DNA from: an uncultured bacterium
Lineage (GTDB): Bacteria; Planctomycetota; UBA1135; UBA2386
Direction of reading: 5' to 3'
DNA length: 5,952 nt
NCBI GenBank assembly: GCA_938003515.1
Contig: CALKYL010000346.1
Coordinates: 1 to 5,952 of the forward strand
Shown: piece after piece, positions 1-4,763 of the stretch
Position numbering within the stretch: position 1 is the stretch's first letter
Layout of the letters: each line of letters opens with the position of its first letter
Notes under the pieces: model-generated
Database searches by the model: none
Seen by the model: only the letters and a program-made list of their open reading frames with translations
Told to the model about the DNA's origin: nothing
Position numbers and translations under genes: made by a program

Positions 1-213
1 GATCCCAAGACGCTGTCGAGCGGCATCTCCGAGGCGCTCGTGACCACCGAATACGGCCTGATCATCGCGATCCCGTCGCTGCTGCTGCACGCGTTCCTCT
101 CGCGCAAGGCGAAGGGCATCGTCGATCAGATGGAGCGCACGGCGGTCCAGTTCCTGAACCACGTCCGGGCGCCCGAGCCGGTCGGCACGCGCGACTCGGT
201 CGGCGTCGCGTGA
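1..213 (+). CDS. MotA/TolQ/ExbB-family proton channel protein, C-terminal end only (TtpC-like position)
   Basis: The reading frame is open from the first base to a TGA at 211-213, giving the last 70 residues of a protein whose start lies outside the window. Residues 9-25 carry the last transmembrane segment of the ExbB/TolQ/MotA family, with the hallmark ISEALVTTEYGLIIAIP; the paired threonines match the pore-lining position of ExbB. It closely resembles the same segment of the next gene (ISEALITTETGLVVALP), so the two are paralogues. After the helix comes a basic turn (LSRKAKG) and a cytoplasmic tail of about 35 residues. Known context: in Vibrio and Shewanella TonB2 clusters a large ExbB-like protein, TtpC, precedes ExbB2. 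Position and tail fit TtpC, but the diagnostic N-terminal domain is not visible, so TtpC identity is inference. An ordinary ExbB/TolQ is the alternative. Confidence 0.88.
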   Translation, partial: DPKTLSSGISEALVTTEYGLIIAIPSLLLHAFLSRKAKGIVDQMERTAVQFLNHVRAPEPVGTRDSVGVA

Positions 214-218
214 GGTGA
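212..218 (+). promoter_or_regulatory. Shine-Dalgarno sequence that decides the ExbB start
   Basis: GAGGTGA is a strong match to the 16S anti-Shine-Dalgarno sequence. It overlaps the TGA stop (211-213) of the preceding gene and lies 5 bases before ATG 224. It also contains the GTG at 215, which would be an in-frame start three codons earlier; a ribosome positioned by this site would start at 224, not at 215. The overlap implies translational coupling of the two ExbB-like genes. Confidence 0.75.
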
Positions 219-223
219 CGGCG

Positions 224-880
224 ATGCTCCTCCTGTTCGAGAACGCGAACACGATCGGCGAGGCGCTGGCCGCGCTGTGGGCCGCCGCGATCGACATCTG
301 GGTCAAGGGCGGCTGGGCGATGATCGCGATCGCGGTCAACGCCGTGCTGCTCTTCGGCCTCGGCGTGCACATCCAGCAGCGGCTCTGGGCGAAGCAGTTC
401 CGTTCGGTGCCGGAGAAGACCTGGCGGCTCTGGCTCGAACACCCGAAGCACCGTGAAGGCAAGATCGGGCGGCTGCTCGACACGATCACCGAGGCGAGCG
501 ATCTCGAGGAGTCCGCGCGGGTGTTCGACGGGCTCCGGCGCGCCGAGCTGGCGCCCATCGCGCGCGACCTCAAGGTCATGCGCACCTGCGTCGCCGCCGC
601 GCCGCTGCTCGGCCTGCTCGGCACCGTGACCGGCATGCTCGCGACGTTCAGCGCGCTGGCCTCGGGCGCGGGCGGCGACAAGACGATGGCCGCCGTCTCG
701 CGGGGCATCTCCGAGGCGCTGATCACGACCGAGACCGGCCTCGTCGTCGCGCTGCCGGGCCTCTTCTTCCAATACCAGCTCAGCCGTCTGCGCGACTACT
801 ACGCGGCGTTCCTCGCGCACCTCGAGACGGTCTGCACGCAGGACCTCTACCGCCGCCTCAGCGAGGCGAAGGCCGCCTGA
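224..880 (+). CDS. exbB: ExbB/TolQ/MotA-family proton channel subunit
   Basis: This 218-residue inner-membrane protein is predicted to form, with ExbD, the proton channel that energises TonB. Three hydrophobic helices are visible: about residues 30-50, 122-146 and 162-184. The second carries the family signature APLLGLLGTVTGM (T134 aligns with the ExbB pore threonine T148 of E. coli) and the third carries ISEALITTETGLVVALP (T169 aligns with E. coli T181). The roughly 70-residue cytoplasmic loop between helices 1 and 2 and the short C-terminal tail are normal for the family. ATG 224 is chosen over GTG 215 because of the Shine-Dalgarno sequence at 212-218. The preceding ExbB-like gene ends at 213 and exbD follows after 54 bases. 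TolQ is the main alternative, but the adjacent TonB-type protein and the tandem ExbB favour a TonB2-type complex. Confidence 0.93.
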   Translation: MLLLFENANTIGEALAALWAAAIDIWVKGGWAMIAIAVNAVLLFGLGVHIQQRLWAKQFRSVPEKTWRLWLEHPKHREGKIGRLLDTITEASDLEESARVFDGLRRAELAPIARDLKVMRTCVAAAPLLGLLGTVTGMLATFSALASGAGGDKTMAAVSRGISEALITTETGLVVALPGLFFQYQLSRLRDYYAAFLAHLETVCTQDLYRRLSEAKAA

Positions 881-925
881 CGCGCCCGACGCCGCCGACC
901 GAACGACCGCGAAACACACGAACAC

Positions 926-932
926 GGAGGAA
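926..932 (+). promoter_or_regulatory. Ribosome binding site of exbD
   Basis: GGAGGAA stands 2 bases, and its GGAGG core 4 bases, before ATG 935. It sits in an A-rich leader (gaaacacacgaacac) that contrasts with the surrounding GC-rich DNA and should be little structured. The 54-base gap 881-934 shows no convincing promoter or terminator, so it is best read as an internal operon leader that gives exbD its own strong translation start. Confidence 0.75.
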
Positions 933-934
933 CC

Positions 935-1351
935 ATGGGACGTTTCCGAGAGATCGCCGCCGAAGAAGGCTCCGAGGGCGGCATCGACATGGGGCCGATG
1001 ATCGACTGCGTCTTCATCCTGCTGATCTTCTTCATCGTGACCACGACGTTCGTCGAGGAGGCGGGCGTCGAGGTCGACAAGCCGCAGGCGGCGTCGTCGG
1101 TGCAGCTCGAGAAGAGCAGCGTCATCTTCGCGCTGACGGAGAAGGGCGAGGTGTTCTTCGACAACCGCAACATCGGCATCGGCGGCGTGCGCCCGATCGT
1201 CAGCCGCAAGATGCTGAAGGAGAAGGTCCCGGTCATCGTGCAGGTCGACGCCAACGCGTCCGCCGGCATGCTGACCCGTGTGATCGACGAAGCGAAGCTC
1301 GGCAACGCCGACAAGGTCAGCATCGCGACGCGCAAGGTCGCCGGGCAGTGA
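935..1351 (+). CDS. exbD: ExbD/TolR-family biopolymer transport protein
   Basis: This 138-residue protein has the standard ExbD plan: a short cytoplasmic N-terminus, one transmembrane helix at about residues 21-41 and a periplasmic domain. The helix opens with MGPMIDCVFILLIFFIV. D24 is the conserved membrane aspartate, equivalent to E. coli ExbD D25, which takes part in proton transfer inside the ExbB pentamer. The periplasmic part (about 45-138) has the usual beta/alpha folding pattern, including VIVQVDANASAGMLTRVIDEAKLG, the family's region before the last helix, split here as VIVQVDANASAG then MLTRVIDEAKLG. Length is typical of the family. The start follows a near-perfect Shine-Dalgarno sequence. 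The next gene starts one base after the stop. TolR is the alternative, but no TolA, TolB or Pal is nearby and a TonB-like gene follows. Confidence 0.95.
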   Translation: MGRFREIAAEEGSEGGIDMGPMIDCVFILLIFFIVTTTFVEEAGVEVDKPQAASSVQLEKSSVIFALTEKGEVFFDNRNIGIGGVRPIVSRKMLKEKVPVIVQVDANASAGMLTRVIDEAKLGNADKVSIATRKVAGQ

Positions 1352-1352
1352 C

Positions 1353-2012
1353 ATGAGCACGCAGCCCCAACCACGCTGGCAGCGCGTCGTTCACGTCGTC
1401 GTGACCGGCGTCGGCGCGGTCGTGCTGGCGCTCGCGTGCTTCCTCGTGCTGCCGCTGCTGCAGGCGATCACGCAGACGGAGAAGGCCGACCTCGATCTGC
1501 GGCCCGCGAGCCTCGCGGAGCTGCCGCCGCCGCCGCCGCCGATCGAGGAGGAGGAAGAGCAGGAGGAGGAGCAGGAAGAGGAGCCGCCGCAGCTCGACGA
1601 GCAGGCGCCGCCGCTCGACCTCTCGCAGCTCGAGCTGGCGCTCAACCCGGGCTTCGGCATGGGCGACGTCGCCGGCGACTTCGCCATCAACATCCAGGGG
1701 CTGGCCGGCAAGGACGGCGGCGGCGTCGACGACCTGTTCGACCTCAGCGACCTCGACCAGAAGCCGCGGCCGGTCTACCAGCAGCAGCCGCGCGTGACCG
1801 CGGCGATGCGCAAGCGCATGCCGTGCACCGTCTACGTGCTGTTCACGGTCAACGAGAACGGCCGCGTCGAGAACCCCTCCGTGCAGAGCTCGGACGATCC
1901 GCTGTTCGAGGGGCCGGCGCTGGCGGCGATCAAGCAATGGAAGTTCGAGCCCGGGAAGCGACGCGGGCAGCCCGTCAGCTTCCGCATGCGGCAACCGATG
2001 ACGTTCAAGTGA
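1353..2012 (+). CDS. tonB: TonB-family energy transducer with Pro/Glu-rich spacer
   Basis: This 219-residue protein should carry proton-motive energy from ExbB-ExbD to outer-membrane receptors. Residues 1-11 are cytoplasmic; 12-36 form the transmembrane anchor. A spacer follows with six prolines (58-63), a run of 11 Glu and 2 Gln (65-77), then further acidic, Leu-rich sequence. The C-terminal TonB domain spans about 138-219: KPRPVYQQQPRV, then TVYVLFTVNENGRVENPSV and AAIKQWKFEPGKRRGQPVSF, with the WKFEPG core at 196-201 that is diagnostic of the family. The canonical TonB spacer alternates Glu-Pro and Lys-Pro; here Lys-Pro repeats are absent and the stretch is strongly negative. The start is one base after the exbD stop and has no good Shine-Dalgarno sequence, so translation is probably coupled. 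The partner receptor is not in the window. Confidence 0.9.
   Translation: MSTQPQPRWQRVVHVVVTGVGAVVLALACFLVLPLLQAITQTEKADLDLRPASLAELPPPPPPIEEEEEQEEEQEEEPPQLDEQAPPLDLSQLELALNPGFGMGDVAGDFAINIQGLAGKDGGGVDDLFDLSDLDQKPRPVYQQQPRVTAAMRKRMPCTVYVLFTVNENGRVENPSVQSSDDPLFEGPALAAIKQWKFEPGKRRGQPVSFRMRQPMTFK
1524..1583 (+). repeat. Low-complexity CCG repeat and purine run inside tonB
   Basis: Six perfect CCG codons (1524-1541) are followed by ATC and then a 39-base stretch (1545-1583) of GAG, GAA and CAG codons, all purine except two cytosines. It encodes the polyproline and polyglutamate spacer. Such tracts can change length by slippage in whole codons, so spacer length may vary between strains; that is an inference. 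Confidence 0.8.
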
Positions 2013-2016
2013 GGAG
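2012..2016 (+). promoter_or_regulatory. Ribosome binding site of the TPR lipoprotein gene
   Basis: AGGAG overlaps the last base of the tonB stop codon (2010-2012) and lies 6 bases before ATG 2023, an optimal spacing. It supports this start, which also gives a proper lipoprotein signal peptide. Confidence 0.7.
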
Positions 2017-2022
2017 CGAGCG

Positions 2023-3519
2023 ATGTCCCGTCTGATTCCCTGTTCCCTGTCGGCGCTGGTCCTCGTGGCCGCGTGCTCGACGCCGCCGGGCGCGGGCGAT
2101 CGCGCCGCACGCATCGACGTGGAGACCAACGACGCCGACGACGCCTTGGCGTCCGGGCAGGAGCCCGTCGCCGCCGAGGCGTCCGCGGCCGCGCCCGCGA
2201 AGCAGGACGAGGCGCGGCGCGCGGAGGAGCGCTTCTACGAGTTCTGGAAGGACCCCGAGTTCCAGCGGCGGTTCACCGAGAGCTACCTGCGCGACTCCGA
2301 CGTCGAGCCGCCGATGACGGCGCGCGAGGTCGAGCTGATGGAGGAGGTGCTGCTCCTGATGGACGACAAGGAGATGGAGCGGGCGATGTCGCGGCTGCAG
2401 AGCCGGCAGGGCCGCGGCTCGAGCGCGACGATCGACTTCACGCTCGCCAACATGCACTTCCAGCGCGACGAGCTGGCGGAGGCGGCCAAGGAGTACGAGG
2501 TGGCCGTCGACAAGTATCCCAAGTTCCGGCGCGCGTGGAAGAACCTCGCGCTCGTGCAGATGCGACTGGGGGACTACCCGAAAGCGGCCGCGTCGTTCGT
2601 GCGCGTGATCAACCTCGGCGGCGGCGACGCGCTGACCTACGGCCTGCTCGCCTTCGCGCACGCCAACGCCGAAGACCACGTCGCGGCGGAGTCGGCCTAC
2701 CGCCTCGCCGCGATGATGGAGCCCGAGCGGCTCGACTGGCGCATGGGGCTCGCGCGTTCGTTCTTCAAGCAGCGGCGCTACGGCGAGGCCGCGAGCCTGT
2801 GCGGAGCGCTGATCGCGCAGAACCCGGGCCGTGCCGACCTCTGGATGCTGCAGGCGAACGCCTTCGTCGGCCTCGGCGAGACCGAGAAGGCAGCGGAGGA
2901 CCTCGAGCTCGTCGACAAGCTCGGCGAGTCGACCTTCGCGAGCCGGCCGCTGCCCGGGCACACCTACGTCAACGACAAGCGGTCCGGCCGCGCCGGCGGG
3001 CCCTACCCGCGCGCGGTCCGGTTGGACGAGAAGGGCGACCACAGCCGCGTGCTGCTCGCGGCGAACCAGCTCGCGCAGCGCTCTGCGTACGAGGAGAGCA
3101 AGCGGCTGGTCGAGGGCATCGAGGCGGCCTACGCGGACGTCATGGACAACGCCGCCAAGAAGGAGGTGCTCAAGCTCCGCGCGCGCCTCGCGCTGGCGAC
3201 GGGCGCCGGTGACGAGGAGGCCGCGATCCTCGCCGAGGTCGTCAAGCTCGATCCGCTCGACGGCGACGCGCTGATCCTGCTCGGGCAGTACCACGCGCGC
3301 CGCGGCGAGACCGAGAAGGCGATCCTGCGCTACCAGCAGGCCGCCGAGATCGAGGCGTTCACGGCGCGCGCCAAGGTGACGCACGCGCAGCTGCTGGCTG
3401 GCGAAGGGCGTTACAACGAGGCGCTGCCGCTGCTGCGCGCGGCGGTGAAGCTCGACCCGAAGGACCACATCCAGAAGTTCCTCGACGACGTCGAGAAGGT
3501 CGCGGGCCGCTCGCAGTAG
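2023..3519 (+). CDS. TPR-repeat lipoprotein of the TonB operon
   Basis: This 498-residue protein is probably an outer-membrane-anchored periplasmic scaffold. Residues 1-17 are a lipoprotein signal peptide with lipobox V15-A16-A17-C18; Ser at +2 favours outer-membrane sorting under E. coli rules. A disordered Ala/Asp-rich linker (19-60) leads to a helical region (about 61-130). Then come TPR repeats in a regular 34-residue register: 135-168, 169-202, 203-236, 237-270, 271-304 and 305-338, a weaker one at about 339-372, and 380-413, 414-447, 448-481. Key positions are kept, for example A142, Y158, A161 and P166 in repeat 1, and G312, Y315, A324, Y328 and A331 in repeat 6. It is 10 bases after tonB and surely co-transcribed. 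TPR proteins close TonB2-type clusters in other bacteria; its partner (TonB, ExbD or a receptor) cannot be told from sequence. Confidence 0.9.
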   Translation: MSRLIPCSLSALVLVAACSTPPGAGDRAARIDVETNDADDALASGQEPVAAEASAAAPAKQDEARRAEERFYEFWKDPEFQRRFTESYLRDSDVEPPMTAREVELMEEVLLLMDDKEMERAMSRLQSRQGRGSSATIDFTLANMHFQRDELAEAAKEYEVAVDKYPKFRRAWKNLALVQMRLGDYPKAAASFVRVINLGGGDALTYGLLAFAHANAEDHVAAESAYRLAAMMEPERLDWRMGLARSFFKQRRYGEAASLCGALIAQNPGRADLWMLQANAFVGLGETEKAAEDLELVDKLGESTFASRPLPGHTYVNDKRSGRAGGPYPRAVRLDEKGDHSRVLLAANQLAQRSAYEESKRLVEGIEAAYADVMDNAAKKEVLKLRARLALATGAGDEEAAILAEVVKLDPLDGDALILLGQYHARRGETEKAILRYQQAAEIEAFTARAKVTHAQLLAGEGRYNEALPLLRAAVKLDPKDHIQKFLDDVEKVAGRSQ

Positions 3520-3523
3520 CGGC
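3506..3523. other. Small inverted repeat over the operon stop codon
   Basis: GCCGCT (3506-3511) and AGCGGC (3518-3523) can form a 6-bp stem with a 6-base loop; the second arm overlaps the TAG stop at 3517-3519. The rest of the 16-base space between the two convergent stop codons (3520-3535) is GC-rich and has no T-run in either direction. It could help end transcription or protect the 3' end, but it is short and such repeats arise easily in GC-rich DNA. Confidence 0.25.
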
Positions 3524-3535
3524 TGTGCGCGGCGC

Positions 3536-4711
3536 TCACGCCTGCCGCAGCGGCCGCACGATCAGGTCCTTCAGCGCGAAGTTGCTGCCCTCGCCGACCC
3601 GGGTGACGAACAGGTCGTTCTGGTGCCGCAGCAGCCCGAACTCGTCGAGGCAGGCGACGCCGCCGCAGATCTCCATGGCCAGCGGCAGCAGCTCGCTGGC
3701 CGAGCGGCTGCAGTCCACCTTGAGCTTGGCGGCCTGTTCGCGCGCGAGCTTGTCCTCGTCGTAGAGGCGGCAGCAGTGCATCAGCCAGGTGAGCCCGCGC
3801 TCGAGCGCGATGTCCATGTCGACGATCACGTCCTGCACGCGCTGGAAGCGTCCGATCGGCTGGTCGTCGAACTGGATGCGCTCCTCGGCGTAGATCCGGC
3901 TCTTGTCGAGCGCGAACGCGAGCGAGCTCAGCGCGAGCGCGGCGATGAACAGCCGGCCGCCGTTGAGCGTCGTCACCATCACCTTGAAGCCGCCGTTCGG
4001 CGTGCCGAGGATCGCGTCTTCACCGACCTCGACACCCTCGAACATGATCGATCCGGTCGAGGACTGCTCCCAGACCTTCTTGCCCTGCATCTCCTGGTAG
4101 AAGACGCCCTTCTGGTCCATCGGGACGATGAAGCACGTCGAGCGCTTGCCGTTGGCGCCGTCCGGATCGGTCAGCGCGTGCACGATGACGTGGCTCGCCC
4201 AGCGCGCGTTGGTCGACCAGCACTTCTCGCCGTTCACGACCCAGCGTCCGTTCTTCTTGGTCGCCGTGACCTGGGGGTTCGCGGCGTCGCTGCCCCGGCC
4301 GGGCTCGGACAGCCCGAACACGAACATGCGTTCGCCCTTCGCGAGCGCGGGCAGGTGCGCCTGCTTCTGCGCCTCGGTCCCGCACAGCTGGAGCGGCTTC
4401 GCGCCGAGCGAGATCGCCGCGCCCGGCGTGATCGCCACGGCCTGGCTGTGGTAGCCGAGGGCGAGGCCCATCAGGCACAGGTCGGTGTGGTCGCCGCCCT
4501 GGCCCCCGTAGCGCTCCTCGATGGGCAGGCCGAACAGGCCGAGCTCACCCATGGCGCGCAGGCAGGAGTCGGGCACGAGCACGTGTTCGCGTTCCCATTG
4601 CAGGATGTGGGGCGCGATCTCGGCGTCGCCGAAGTCCCGCACGGCCTCGTAGAACGCGAGCTTGTCCTCGCCGATCAGCTGCTTCAGGTAGGTGTCGATT
4701 CTGCGTGCCAT
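3536..4711 (-). CDS. Acyl-CoA dehydrogenase family flavoprotein
   Basis: This 391-residue cytoplasmic enzyme should be an FAD-dependent dehydrogenase introducing an alpha-beta double bond into an acyl-CoA. The N-terminal helical domain spans about 1-125. The FAD-binding beta-domain starts at FGLSEPGRGSD (132-142), the counterpart of the family's LTEPxAGSD, followed by WVVNGEKCWSTNA (157-169). The C-terminal helical domain has LNGGRLFIAALALSS (249-263), Y274-AEERIQF-D282 and MEICGG (346-351). E374 in RVGEGSNF aligns with the catalytic glutamate of the usual YEGT motif, so activity is plausible although Tyr is replaced by Gly and Thr by Ser. Substrate chain length cannot be judged. The ATG lacks a Shine-Dalgarno sequence and touches an inverted repeat. 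The TPR gene 52 bases upstream runs the same way; a shared transcript is possible but no functional link is evident. Confidence 0.92.
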   Translation of the reverse strand: MARRIDTYLKQLIGEDKLAFYEAVRDFGDAEIAPHILQWEREHVLVPDSCLRAMGELGLFGLPIEERYGGQGGDHTDLCLMGLALGYHSQAVAITPGAAISLGAKPLQLCGTEAQKQAHLPALAKGERMFVFGLSEPGRGSDAANPQVTATKKNGRWVVNGEKCWSTNARWASHVIVHALTDPDGANGKRSTCFIVPMDQKGVFYQEMQGKKVWEQSSTGSIMFEGVEVGEDAILGTPNGGFKVMVTTLNGGRLFIAALALSSLAFALDKSRIYAEERIQFDDQPIGRFQRVQDVIVDMDIALERGLTWLMHCCRLYDEDKLAREQAAKLKVDCSRSASELLPLAMEICGGVACLDEFGLLRHQNDLFVTRVGEGSNFALKDLIVRPLRQA

Positions 4712-4745
4712 CGGGGGGCAGCGTAGCGCCGCTGCCGCCCCCGAT
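4710..4745 (-). promoter_or_regulatory. GC-rich hairpin between two genes, reaching into the dehydrogenase start codon
   Basis: On the + strand ATCGGGGGGCAGCG (4710-4723) pairs with CGCTGCCGCCCCCGAT (4730-4745): 14 base pairs, a 2-base bulge (4736-4737) and a 6-base loop (4724-4729). In the minus-strand transcript it begins 18 bases after the stop of the TPR gene, and its 3' arm includes the first two bases of the acyl-CoA dehydrogenase ATG (4709-4711). No T-run follows, so a classical Rho-independent terminator is doubtful. It may limit translation of the dehydrogenase, terminate or stabilise the upstream message, or be an operator. A TACGCT hexamer (minus strand, 4725-4720) inside it could be a -10 element for a leaderless transcript. 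Confidence 0.5.
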
Positions 4746-4763
4746 CGACACCCGTGGTCCGGG

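Noticed and set aside
215..223. GTG 215 as the start of the second ExbB gene
   Set aside because: The GTG lies inside the Shine-Dalgarno sequence GAGGTGA (212-218), which is correctly spaced for ATG 224.
62..1360. 432-codon minus-strand open frame opposite the exbB and exbD genes
   Set aside because: It spans two well-recognised plus-strand genes and encodes Arg/Asp/Glu/His-rich sequence without any domain; it is a composition artefact.
2923..3040. Possible frameshift in the TPR lipoprotein gene
   Set aside because: The stretch looks unlike its neighbours because of prolines, but TPR signature residues fall in the same frame before, within and after it, so no frame change is needed.
2005..3468. 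487-codon open frame on the minus strand opposite the TPR lipoprotein gene
   Set aside because: Its translation is Arg/Leu/Val/His-rich low-complexity sequence typical of antisense frames in GC-rich genes, and the plus strand has a coherent lipoprotein with TPR register and a ribosome binding site.
3623..4726. 367-codon plus-strand open frame opposite the acyl-CoA dehydrogenase gene
   Set aside because: It is the antisense shadow of a clear enzyme gene; its sequence has no recognisable motif.
4710..4745. Classical Rho-independent terminator
   Set aside because: The stem is strong, but neither side is followed by a T-run, so I list it as a regulatory hairpin of unknown role and not as a terminator.
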